The notes under the pieces were generated by a model, which was not told the origin of the DNA, searched no databases, and saw nothing but the letters and a program-made list of their open reading frames with translations. 8,232 nt of DNA from CAMBRQ01 sp945870325 (GTDB lineage: Bacteria > Bacillota > Clostridia > Lachnospirales > Lachnospiraceae). Below are positions 1 to 6,346 of this stretch, piece by piece. The stretch covers positions 1-8,232 of the forward strand of contig NZ_JBNPMC010000067.1 of the NCBI RefSeq assembly GCF_050313795.1. Reading direction: 5' to 3'. The translations under genes were made by a program, and so were the position numbers. How positions within the stretch are numbered: the first letter of the stretch is position 1; each line of letters begins with the position of its first letter.

Positions 1-38
1 AATATTTTATGGGCAATTACAAAAATTGCATAATCCAT
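1..38 (-). CDS. possible start of a further operon gene, cut off by the window edge
   Basis: An ATG at 38-36 opens a minus-strand frame that stays open to base 1 and reads MDYAIFVIAHKI. It begins 6 nt after the stop codon of the acyl-carrier-like gene, which fits the tight spacing of the rest of the operon. The 'AIFVIAHK' pattern resembles the first beta strand of some glycosyltransferases (for example family 14, which often begin with 'AYLILAHKN'), but twelve residues cannot establish a family. No good Shine-Dalgarno lies at the usual distance; the nearest purine run, AGGGAAAAAAA, is about 14 nt or more upstream, so initiation might depend on coupling to the preceding stop. An alternative frame over the same bases encodes a tiny Cys-containing peptide (7-69), and only one of the two is likely to be real. 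Confidence 0.33.
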   Translation of the reverse strand, partial: MDYAIFVIAHKI

Positions 39-69
39 ACATAATTATAATGATTTTTTTCCCTGACAT
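7..69 (-). other. 20-codon ORF ending in a Cys cluster (CNFCNCP), doubtful
   Basis: On the minus strand a frame runs from ATG 69-67 to TAA 9-7 and would encode 20 residues: a Lys/Ile-rich N-terminal half and a C-terminus reading YGLCNFCNCP. It overlaps the last eight codons of the acyl-carrier-like gene in another frame. An internal ATG at 42-40 would give only 11 residues. It is listed because the operon encodes a maturase for Cys-rich peptides and no other Cys-rich ORF is visible in the window. Against it: neither ATG has a convincing ribosome binding site, the peptide is much shorter than usual RiPP precursors, it has no leader region long enough to be recognised, and a competing frame is open through the same bases. 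I treat it as a curiosity rather than a gene. Confidence 0.15.
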
Positions 70-302
70 TTTTCAACAGTATTCAATATTTTCTCATAGG
101 TATCAAAATCTCCATTTACAATCAATTCTTCTGGAATTCGTATTTTAAATACACTTTCAATCCAAAAAAATACAATCAACAAATCCCTGGCACTTAATCT
201 TATTTTACTTCCAAATACATTTTCATCTTTTAAATATATATTTTTTTCGAAGTCTATACCAACCTTTTTGAATATTTGCATCAATTTACTTTCAGTATCC
301 AT
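45..302 (-). CDS. acyl-carrier-related protein of a peptide maturation system (TIGR04069-like)
   Basis: This 85-residue protein has the shape of an acyl carrier protein: an amphipathic first helix, a loop, a second helix (about 38-52) followed by the typical F-x-I-x-I-P segment ('FKIRIPEE', 52-59), then a DFDTYEKILNTV last helix. When aligned on that IP motif, the residue that should be the phosphopantetheine-bearing Ser of the DSL motif is Ala38, with Ser37 one position earlier ('LSARD'), so a 4'-phosphopantetheine arm may be absent. I associate it with the 'peptide maturation system acyl carrier-related protein' family from its size and from its two upstream neighbours. Its role is unknown; it may act as a protein-interaction module for the maturation machinery. 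The start at 302 is preferred over the in-frame ATG at 308, because AGAAGAGGG abuts the 308 ATG directly and lies 6 nt before the 302 ATG. Confidence 0.75.
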   Translation of the reverse strand: MDTESKLMQIFKKVGIDFEKNIYLKDENVFGSKIRLSARDLLIVFFWIESVFKIRIPEELIVNGDFDTYEKILNTVEKCQGKKSL

Positions 303-308
303 AAACAT

Positions 309-317
309 CCCTCTTCT
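309..317 (-). promoter_or_regulatory. ribosome binding site that decides the start of the acyl-carrier-like gene
   Basis: The minus strand reads AGAAGAGGG, overlapping the TAG stop (318-316) of the upstream gene. It leaves no spacer before the ATG at 308 but 6 nt before the ATG at 302, so translation should begin at 302 (MDTESK). The overlap with the upstream stop codon favours translational coupling. Confidence 0.6.
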
Positions 318-1389
318 ACATCAATTCGATTTCAGCATAACTCTCTAATTTGAATATAATATCATTAACAATCCTTGAAATCTCTGAACGTTTTTGCAAA
401 CAATATACTTTTTCATTCATCTTTATTCGTTCTTCCACAAACTCCATCGGCAGAGATAAGTAATCAAACTCTCTTCTTCCCTCGGATGCCAAAACATCCA
501 TATATTTCGCCACAACATTATACGCGTCAACTCTTGTTTCCAAACGTTTTTCAACAAATCCCCCCAAATATTCATATTTATTTTCAAAATCCGCAAAATA
601 AGGTATATTACAAATAACATAATCAGGGCAAATACTTCTTGTAATTAAATATGCACTGCTACCAAAGTCTCCCATTAATTTCTTACTAACTTCAAATAAA
701 TTTCCTGGAATTCCCATTACAATTAAGTCTGGATTTTCTATAACTTCAAGCATTTTAATATATTGATTAATCTTTATTATTTTTTCCTTTATACTACAGT
801 AATTGCTAAATAAGAATTCTGGTATTGTGTCTATAGATTCCACTAATCCCATCTCTTTCCTTGAGGAAATTAATTTCGTCGCATATCCTCGTTTTTTTAA
901 TTCCTCATAAATATAAAATTGGAAATCATATACATTCAATCCTGCAAATATATCCACAATGAAAACTACGGGAGTTCCTATATCATAAACCATTTGTCCA
1001 GCATCAAGCATTGGTTTGTCGCTAATAATAGAATGTAACTTTTCATCAGAAATATATGATTTTACAATGTTCAGTTCTTTTTCATCGTATTCTCTGCACC
1101 AAAACACCTCTTTATTTCTTTTTCGACATTCCATTAAAATGGGCAAAAAATAATTTTCAAAATTTAATTGAAATCGACTATTCACAAAGCATATGCCATC
1201 AAATTCTTCCCCTATCTCTGAAAAATTGGCTTTTACTATTATTTTCTCTTCCCTTATCTCCAATAAACGTCCATAATATCCCCACCCTTTTGGGCTTACT
1301 ATTCCTACAATTTTAAAAATATCATCATTTATATGTGACAACGTATTTTTTATTGTTTCGTCATAAGGATAAATTACTATATTATACAT
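316..1389 (-). CDS. peptide maturation system protein, TIGR04066-like, function unknown
   Basis: This is a 357-residue soluble protein with no signal peptide or membrane segment. It starts 8 nt inside the end of the radical SAM gene, with GAGG 9 nt upstream of its ATG, so the two are translationally coupled. The sequence suggests two alpha/beta parts. The first is an N-terminal Rossmann-like region (about 1-110: 'IVIYPYD', 'GICFVNSRF'). The second begins near 138 with 'TPVVFIVDIFAGLNVYDFQ' and continues 'YEELKKRGYATKLISS'. That second part looks like a P-loop NTPase layout (beta strand, glycine loop, helix, then a strand ending in SS), but the GxxGK[ST] core is missing, so nucleotide binding is doubtful. 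A later 'NPDLIVMGIPGN' (219-230) resembles another strand-loop unit. From length, motifs and neighbours I place it in the family called 'peptide maturation system protein, TIGR04066', found with CcpM-type maturases. Its biochemical role is not established as far as I know. Confidence 0.78.
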   Translation of the reverse strand: MYNIVIYPYDETIKNTLSHINDDIFKIVGIVSPKGWGYYGRLLEIREEKIIVKANFSEIGEEFDGICFVNSRFQLNFENYFLPILMECRKRNKEVFWCREYDEKELNIVKSYISDEKLHSIISDKPMLDAGQMVYDIGTPVVFIVDIFAGLNVYDFQFYIYEELKKRGYATKLISSRKEMGLVESIDTIPEFLFSNYCSIKEKIIKINQYIKMLEVIENPDLIVMGIPGNLFEVSKKLMGDFGSSAYLITRSICPDYVICNIPYFADFENKYEYLGGFVEKRLETRVDAYNVVAKYMDVLASEGRREFDYLSLPMEFVEERIKMNEKVYCLQKRSEISRIVNDIIFKLESYAEIELM

Positions 1390-2842
1390 TTAACAATTCC
1401 TCACTAAAAATATTTTCCGGATTACCAATTACTGTATCTAGTTCAAAATCATATCCTAATTCTTTCAAAACCACACAATCCTTTTGAGAATTTTCCAATG
1501 CGCTTTTAATTTGTTCACATCCTTTTAACATATTCTGACAAATATTTCCCTCATTATTATCACAATATCTGATACATGACGAACAGCCCGTATATGCCCA
1601 ACAATTCTGGCAAATATCCTCTGTAAATCTTTCCACATTAAGCATTTGATCAGCTTTAGCCAAATCGAACCCCTTATCCAATGAACCTATTTTCGCTATA
1701 TCAGAAATCTCACATACTTTTTCACACGGCAACAGATTTCCTTCTACTGTAACAAATACTCTTGTTACCCCTGGAATACAAGGTCCTCCTCTATGCCACT
1801 TATCAGGTAATTTATCACGATCCACTTTTGTCATTTCCATTTTTCTAAGATGATCAAAACTTCTGTTTAACAAAATGGAAACGTGCTTTTTATCAAGACG
1901 ACCCATTTTCGCCAAAAAAGTTTTAAACAATTCATACTGTTGTTCCTGAATAAATCTCTCTGAAACTTTTCCTTCTTTTTTGGCATACGAAGTACTTACT
2001 GTACTCATGGAAAAAAATGAATCCGAAAACAACTCATCACCACGAAAATAATCATCAACACAAGAAAATCCATCTTCAGTTAACATAACCGTATTAAATC
2101 TGACGTACTCCTTATAATAATACAAAGATTTTTTCTTAATTTTTTTGATGTTATCTATCATAACGTCATAAGAACCTTCGTTCTTATTAGCAAAAATCCT
2201 GCTGCGATTATGAATCTCTCTTGGTCCGTCCACGCTGACTGTTATCATGAACTGATGTTCTACAAAATAATCAATTATCTCGTCTGTCAAAAGCGTAGCA
2301 TTCGTTGTTATCACATACTTTATTCTTTTCCCATCTCCTATATTTTCTATATAATCAACACATTTTTTTATCAATTCGAATTCAAGTAATGGTTCGCCTC
2401 CATAAAATCCCAAAAACAATTCGTTTTGCTCTCTTGAATGATCAATAAAAAAATCTATTGCCTTTTTCGCAGTCTCAAATGACATTCTCTTATGGGAATG
2501 CCCACGTGTTTTATAATTTCCCGAATAAATACAATACTCACATCTAAGATTGCAATTCTGTGTTACCTGTAATACCATATTTCCAATTTTACTCTGCAAC
2601 GCATAGGGAAAAAATTCTGTATATGGGTGTTCTGTTACCTTTACCCTATCGGGCTTCAAATATCCTTCTTTTTTCATCTGTGCTATTTTTTGTATGGTAT
2701 CTTCATCAACATTTTTTCCTGGATTTTCTAAATACTCATATACCATATGATCTACTTTTAATACTTTCTCCGTATTAATATCATATAAATAATAACCCAG
2801 AGGAGTTTTAAACAAATGAATAAAAGGCGTATCGTTTTTCAT
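1382..2842 (-). CDS. ccpM: radical SAM/SPASM maturase of a Cys-rich peptide (CcpM-like)
   Basis: This 486-residue enzyme is expected to use S-adenosylmethionine and iron-sulfur clusters to modify a ribosomally made peptide, probably by forming crosslinks such as thioethers. The N-terminal 70 residues ('PLGYYLYDINTEKVLKVD... EGYLKPDR') look like a PqqD-type RiPP recognition element that would bind the precursor leader. The radical SAM core follows, with CNLRCEYC at 97-104 (C97, C101 and C104 bind the 4Fe-4S cluster) and GGEP at 148-151. The C-terminal SPASM region carries C355, C373, C377, C411, C414, C420, C423, C427, C435 and C442, enough for two auxiliary clusters; 'CQNCWAYTGCSSCIRYC' is the characteristic block. 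Family assignment to CcpM (TIGR04068) rests on this architecture and on the two following genes. It starts 3 nt after the ABC gene, with AGAAGG (2854-2849) 7 nt before the ATG. The peptide it acts on is not evident in the window. Confidence 0.86.
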   Translation of the reverse strand: MKNDTPFIHLFKTPLGYYLYDINTEKVLKVDHMVYEYLENPGKNVDEDTIQKIAQMKKEGYLKPDRVKVTEHPYTEFFPYALQSKIGNMVLQVTQNCNLRCEYCIYSGNYKTRGHSHKRMSFETAKKAIDFFIDHSREQNELFLGFYGGEPLLEFELIKKCVDYIENIGDGKRIKYVITTNATLLTDEIIDYFVEHQFMITVSVDGPREIHNRSRIFANKNEGSYDVMIDNIKKIKKKSLYYYKEYVRFNTVMLTEDGFSCVDDYFRGDELFSDSFFSMSTVSTSYAKKEGKVSERFIQEQQYELFKTFLAKMGRLDKKHVSILLNRSFDHLRKMEMTKVDRDKLPDKWHRGGPCIPGVTRVFVTVEGNLLPCEKVCEISDIAKIGSLDKGFDLAKADQMLNVERFTEDICQNCWAYTGCSSCIRYCDNNEGNICQNMLKGCEQIKSALENSQKDCVVLKELGYDFELDTVIGNPENIFSEELLNV

Positions 2843-2845
2843 ATT

Positions 2846-4513
2846 TTACCTTCTTTCTTTATTATTTTTTACAACTAGTCTTTTATTTTCTACAACAATA
2901 ATTTTATCAGCCAGTTTTAAGAATTCTGGATCATGAGTAACCCATATAATTATATTTTGTTTCTTTTTAGATCTAATTAATTCGCTAACATTTTCTTGTG
3001 ATATTTTATCCATATTAGACGTAACTTCATCAAATATCAAGATTTCCCTATTTTGTGCCAAAGTCCTTGCCAAAGCTATTTTCTGAACTTGCCCACCAGA
3101 CAGCATAATACCATTTTCGCCCACAAGATTATCCAACTTATTTTCATCACAAAACTCTGTTAAATTACTCTTTCGCAATATATCGTATAATTGCGCCTTT
3201 TCCAGGTTTTCTCCCAAGCATATATTATTCCTTAATGTGTCATTAAAAAGATATACCCTTTGACTCACCACAGAAATTTTTTTCCGATAACTGGTAATCA
3301 TATAATTCCTGATATCTTTTCCATTTATTAAAATCCTTCCACAGTTCGGTTCATAAAACCGCAAAAGCAATAATAATATTGTTGTCTTTCCAACGCCATT
3401 CTCGCCTATAATCGCAATCCTATCTCCTTTATTAATTACAAACGATACATTCTCTAAGATTTCTTCATTTGATTTATAACAGAAGTTTACATTTTCAAAT
3501 TCAATCTTTTCAATATCTTCATTTAACCATCCCCCTCTATTATCCTCTTCTTCTAAATCTAAAAACTCAAAATATCTCTTACTAGACGGAATAATATCTG
3601 AGAATGAATAAAAAATCCCCATAAAGAGTGCAATAGGATCTGTTACATACCCACTGAACGAAATGAAAGCAAAAAAGCCACCCACACTAATTTGAAAATT
3701 AAAGACCTCATTCGCACCATAAATATAAATAGCCGCTATTAAAATTTGAACTAATAATGTATTTATATTTCCATCCATAGTATCTAACCACATCATTTTT
3801 CTTCTATTTTCAAGAAACTCATTACATTTTCTTTTAAATTCTGCATACTTCTTTTTAGACAAATCCAAAGTTCTAATTTCTCTCATTCCCGCCAATACAT
3901 TTCCATACCATTTCGCATAGTCTCCATAACTATCAATATAATTTTCAGTGGCTTTCAGTCTTTGCTTTGCAAAAAAACATACTGCGATATATTTCAAAGG
4001 TATAAATAGCAAAACGAGAAAAGACAATTTCCAACTAATGAGCAACAATCCAATAATTCCACCAATAAAATTCAATATCTGAGTAACTGCTAAAAACAAT
4101 TGTGGACTCGCGATACTCCCTATTTTCATGGTATCTGTTAATGTGTTCTGCAATATTTCAGCACTATTTTTATTATCAAAATAATTAATTTTTAATTTTA
4201 GCAGATGCTGATATGCCTGCTCTGACAAATTACTAATGATATCTTTTTCAATAGAAATTCTAATTTTCTCCTTAATGGTTCCAAGTAGAATATTTATAAA
4301 TTGGATGGTAAGTAATATTAACGAAACATTAACCACTACATGAAAATTATTATTCAAGAACCCCCTATCCATTAATGATTCTGTACATAAAGGTATTAAT
4401 AAATTCAAAAAAGCCGTACAAATAAGGCATAACAAAATAGTGACTATTTTTCCCCGAAATGGTCGTAATAAACCAGTTAATTTTTTTACAACTTCAACCT
4501 TTTTCCGCTCCAC
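2846..4513 (-). CDS. ABC transporter, fused permease and ATPase, probable peptide exporter
   Basis: This 555-residue half-transporter would work as a homodimer in the cytoplasmic membrane. The first 310 residues form a type I exporter membrane domain with about six hydrophobic spans (near 22-45, 60-80, 136-160, 163-183, 250-270 and 278-302). The ATPase domain is complete: Walker A GENGVGKT (370-377), Q-loop Gln418, signature LSGGQ (471-475), Walker B ILIFDE (491-496) and the switch His527 in 'WVTHD'. There is no N-terminal C39 peptidase, so it cannot trim a double-glycine leader itself as many bacteriocin exporters do. As the first gene of the operon with the radical SAM maturase, its likely substrate is the modified peptide; self-immunity by efflux is another possibility. 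The start is GTG at 4513, with GTGAGG 7 nt upstream; no in-frame ATG is nearby and the sequence reads naturally from there. Confidence 0.93.
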   Translation of the reverse strand: MERKKVEVVKKLTGLLRPFRGKIVTILLCLICTAFLNLLIPLCTESLMDRGFLNNNFHVVVNVSLILLTIQFINILLGTIKEKIRISIEKDIISNLSEQAYQHLLKLKINYFDNKNSAEILQNTLTDTMKIGSIASPQLFLAVTQILNFIGGIIGLLLISWKLSFLVLLFIPLKYIAVCFFAKQRLKATENYIDSYGDYAKWYGNVLAGMREIRTLDLSKKKYAEFKRKCNEFLENRRKMMWLDTMDGNINTLLVQILIAAIYIYGANEVFNFQISVGGFFAFISFSGYVTDPIALFMGIFYSFSDIIPSSKRYFEFLDLEEEDNRGGWLNEDIEKIEFENVNFCYKSNEEILENVSFVINKGDRIAIIGENGVGKTTILLLLLRFYEPNCGRILINGKDIRNYMITSYRKKISVVSQRVYLFNDTLRNNICLGENLEKAQLYDILRKSNLTEFCDENKLDNLVGENGIMLSGGQVQKIALARTLAQNREILIFDEVTSNMDKISQENVSELIRSKKKQNIIIWVTHDPEFLKLADKIIVVENKRLVVKNNKERR

Positions 4514-4566
4514 CTTACTGCCTCACAAATATAAATAGATCCAAACACTATCGTTATACATTCCCA

Positions 4567-4594
4567 TTTATATAATTAACACACATCTCATCAA
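4567..4594 (-). promoter_or_regulatory. candidate sigma-A promoter of the RiPP operon
   Basis: On the minus strand TTGATG (4594-4589) and TATAAA (4572-4567) are separated by 16 nt, which would start a transcript about 45 nt before the GTG of the ABC gene. Other possibilities lie further upstream: a perfect TATAAT at 4653-4648 with a poor -35, and TTGTCT followed 17 nt later by GATATT. In such AT-rich DNA these matches are weak evidence. Confidence 0.35.
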
Positions 4595-4698
4595 AAACTG
4601 ACGCATTATCAAATAATATCTCACAGAAAATTATTGTAGACAAAATAATTATAGTCACATCCGGTTTCTAAATAAGCAATTCAAAATATAACAAACCT

Positions 4699-4733
4699 TA
4701 ATCAGAAATATCCGCCTGATTGTAATTAGAAAT
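4699..4733. repeat. imperfect 11-nt direct repeat, with a short inverted repeat between the copies
   Basis: TAATCAGAAAT (4699-4709) recurs as TAATTAGAAAT (4723-4733), 10 of 11 identical and 24 nt apart. An inverted pair AATCAG (4700-4705) and CTGATT (4716-4721) overlaps it. It lies upstream of all candidate promoters of the RiPP operon and could be a regulator binding site. It could also be chance in an AT-rich stretch. Confidence 0.25.
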
Positions 4734-4800
4734 CACTTTCTCTTATTATCAAATCATCATTTTATCATATTAAAATTATAAAAAAACTTAATAATATTCA

Positions 4801-4816
4801 TTAACTTTTTCTTAAC
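4801..4816 (+). promoter_or_regulatory. TTAAC direct repeat upstream of the transporter promoter
   Basis: TTAAC occurs at 4801-4805 and again at 4812-4816, an exact 11-nt period (TTAACTTTTTCTTAAC), ending 6 nt before the candidate -35. Direct repeats with 11-nt spacing just upstream of -35 are typical of OmpR/PhoP-type response regulators, which bind head to tail on one face of the helix. The specific regulator is unknown. Confidence 0.38.
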
Positions 4817-4822
4817 TTCCAG

Positions 4823-4851
4823 TTGTACTTTAGTCTAAATTATGATATATT
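4823..4851 (+). promoter_or_regulatory. candidate sigma-A promoter of the POT transporter gene
   Basis: TTGTAC (4823-4828) and TATATT (4846-4851) are separated by exactly 17 nt. The weak -35 and good -10 fit a promoter that depends on an activator, and a direct repeat sits immediately upstream. The transcript would have a leader of roughly 70 nt before the ATG. Confidence 0.45.
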
Positions 4852-4912
4852 TATTATGGTTTTTATCTTTGTTTGGTTATTATTAATAAGGATAGAAACA
4901 AAAAAATTAATT

Positions 4913-4918
4913 GGAGGG
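4913..4918 (+). promoter_or_regulatory. ribosome binding site that sets the transporter start
   Basis: GGAGGG lies 8 to 9 nt before the ATG at 4927. The longer in-frame possibility, a TTG at 4873, would add 18 Lys/Asn-rich residues that read through this site and has no Shine-Dalgarno of its own, so 4927 is chosen. Confidence 0.85.
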
Positions 4919-4926
4919 TGAAATTT

Positions 4927-6279
4927 ATGTCATCAACAAAAAAGAAATGGCCATTTGGTTTCTATGTGTGTAGTTTTTCATTCACTCTTGAAAGATTCGC
5001 ATACTACGCAGCTAAGTGGGGGGTTGCTGTTTTCGTTGCACTGGAAGCAGCAAAAGGCGGACTTGGACTTACAACCGCTGAAGGTGCCGTAATGAGTTCC
5101 CAGTTGGTAGCATGGACTTATATCACACCTATTATTGGTGGATATATTGCTGACCGTTGGATAAGTCCTAGGCTTCTGGTTCCAATTGGAGAGATTCTCA
5201 TGGGACTTGGATACTTATGCGCTTGGCAGGCACAGAGCAAATCCATGATGTGGGCAATGATTATCTTATTAGCTATCGGTACAGGTCTCTTTAAGGGTAA
5301 TGTATCCGGTATTAACGGACGTCTTTTCCCATTAGCTGATCCAGACACTCTGGATTCTGTTTTTAACATTCAGTACATGTTTGTTAATATCGGTTCTTTC
5401 TGTGGAACAACATTCTTGTGTCTGGTTGCTACAGAGGGACCTGGTTTCCGTACAATGTACCTTCTTTGTGGCGTTGCTCTATTCCTTGACGTTATATGGT
5501 GGCTCTTCGGTACGAGATTCTTCGGCGATGCTGGTAAAAAGCCATTCAAGCATGATAGTCGTGAAGAAAAGAGCGCAAAAACTGCAAGCGATGATGCTCC
5601 TCTTACAAAACTTGAGAAGAACCGTGTTATCGCAATCCTGATCGTAACTGTATTCTCCGGTATCTTCTGGTTAATTTGGTACATGGCTTACATGCCTGTA
5701 TACTACGAGTTTGGTCCGATTGAACAGGCTGGACAAGGATGGGCAAACTGGAACATCGGAAGTTTCCAGATGCCTACTTCATGGTTTGATTCATTAAACG
5801 GTCTGCTTTGTATCGTTCTTTGTCCTGTATTCGCAGGAATCTGGGCTAAGATGAAACAGCGTCCACAGGGCGACTGGGGTATGTTCACCAAGACAGCTCT
5901 TGGTATTATTATCCTTGGTCTTACTCCTGCAAGCATGGTACTCGCTGCTTTCTTATGTGGCGAAGGAACCAAAGATCCGGTAGGTATCTGGGTAATTATC
6001 CTTGCAGCAGTTTGTATGACCTTTGGCGAAGTTATCTTCTCACCTCTTGGCAACTCATTCATCAATAAGTATTCTCCAAAGAAGCTTCTTGGAACAATGC
6101 TTGGTGTATGGCCATTGGTTATCTTCTTCGCTGGTCTTGGTTATGGTCCGCTTTACAACTGGCTTGCTACTTTCTCATTTGTGAAAGCTTACGGTATCGT
6201 TACAATTCTTATTATGGCATGTGGATTTATCATGTTAGCATTTACAAAGAAATTCGACGAGATGGTTGGCGGCAAATAA
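4927..6279 (+). CDS. POT/PTR-family MFS transporter, probable proton-coupled peptide uptake
   Basis: This 450-residue membrane protein has the layout of the proton-dependent oligopeptide transporter family, with about twelve or more hydrophobic spans and a charged cytoplasmic loop near 200-232 between the two halves. The diagnostic first-helix motif is 'FTLERFAYY' (19-27). The second Glu (E22), R23 and the Tyr pair are present, but the first Glu of ExxERFxYY is Phe19. Other family marks are 'GGYIADRW' (71-78), 'GTGLFKGNVS' (118-127) with the conserved Lys123 where a Pro usually follows, and 'FGEVIFSPLG' (366-375) with Glu368, equivalent to the functional glutamate of the second half. The substrate is most likely di- or tripeptides, but the altered motif leaves room for a different substrate or coupling. 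An Xaa-Pro aminopeptidase follows downstream, which supports peptide use. Base composition is noticeably less AT-rich than in the divergent operon. Confidence 0.9.
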   Translation: MSSTKKKWPFGFYVCSFSFTLERFAYYAAKWGVAVFVALEAAKGGLGLTTAEGAVMSSQLVAWTYITPIIGGYIADRWISPRLLVPIGEILMGLGYLCAWQAQSKSMMWAMIILLAIGTGLFKGNVSGINGRLFPLADPDTLDSVFNIQYMFVNIGSFCGTTFLCLVATEGPGFRTMYLLCGVALFLDVIWWLFGTRFFGDAGKKPFKHDSREEKSAKTASDDAPLTKLEKNRVIAILIVTVFSGIFWLIWYMAYMPVYYEFGPIEQAGQGWANWNIGSFQMPTSWFDSLNGLLCIVLCPVFAGIWAKMKQRPQGDWGMFTKTALGIIILGLTPASMVLAAFLCGEGTKDPVGIWVIILAAVCMTFGEVIFSPLGNSFINKYSPKKLLGTMLGVWPLVIFFAGLGYGPLYNWLATFSFVKAYGIVTILIMACGFIMLAFTKKFDEMVGGK

Positions 6280-6316
6280 ACCAATACATAAAAAGATTGT
6301 CTTTTTCAAAGGAAAG

Positions 6317-6345
6317 GGCTCCCGGATTCCCGGGAGTCTTTTTTT
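6317..6345 (+). terminator. intrinsic terminator after the transporter gene
   Basis: A 9-bp stem (6317-6325 with 6330-6338, one G-T pair) rich in GC closes a 4-nt loop ATTC and is followed by seven T residues (6339-6345). A weaker AT-only hairpin (6290-6296 with 6300-6306) precedes it. This separates the transporter and aminopeptidase transcripts. Confidence 0.93.
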
Positions 6346-6346
6346 C

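Larger units (their letters stand above)
4514..4926. promoter_or_regulatory. divergent AT-rich intergenic region between the RiPP operon and the transporter
   Basis: These 413 bases contain no convincing gene. They hold candidate promoters for both directions, two sets of short direct repeats, and the leader of each transcript. I searched both strands for a small Cys-rich precursor. I found only two minus-strand frames of 12 and 14 codons, neither Cys-rich nor preceded by a ribosome binding site. No strong intrinsic terminator is visible, which is expected for divergent genes. The base composition is close to that of the RiPP operon rather than to the genes on the right. Confidence 0.7.

Noticed and set aside
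375..617. Open frames opposite or within the TIGR04066-like gene, and similar ones at 1056-1316 and 2560-2778
   Set aside because: They are shadows of well-supported genes on the opposite strand, with skewed residue content, no ribosome binding sites and no recognisable domains.
4523..4567. 14-codon minus-strand frame (MGMYNDSVWIYLYL) just before the exporter
   Set aside because: It has no ribosome binding site, no Cys and no resemblance to a RiPP precursor. Its stop falls in the Shine-Dalgarno of the exporter, but nothing else supports translation.
4568..4606. 12-codon minus-strand frame (MRQFLMRCVLII) as a leader or precursor peptide
   Set aside because: It has only one Cys and no Shine-Dalgarno, it overlaps the proposed promoter, and its length is expected by chance.
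4873..4926. N-terminal extension of the transporter from a TTG codon
   Set aside because: It has no ribosome binding site of its own, and the extension reads through the GGAGGG that serves the ATG at 4927. The added residues are Lys/Asn-rich and do not fit the family.
5118..6065. Minus-strand and alternate-frame ORFs inside the transporter gene
   Set aside because: They lie wholly within a gene with clear family motifs and good codon use. Their translations look like low-information antisense products.
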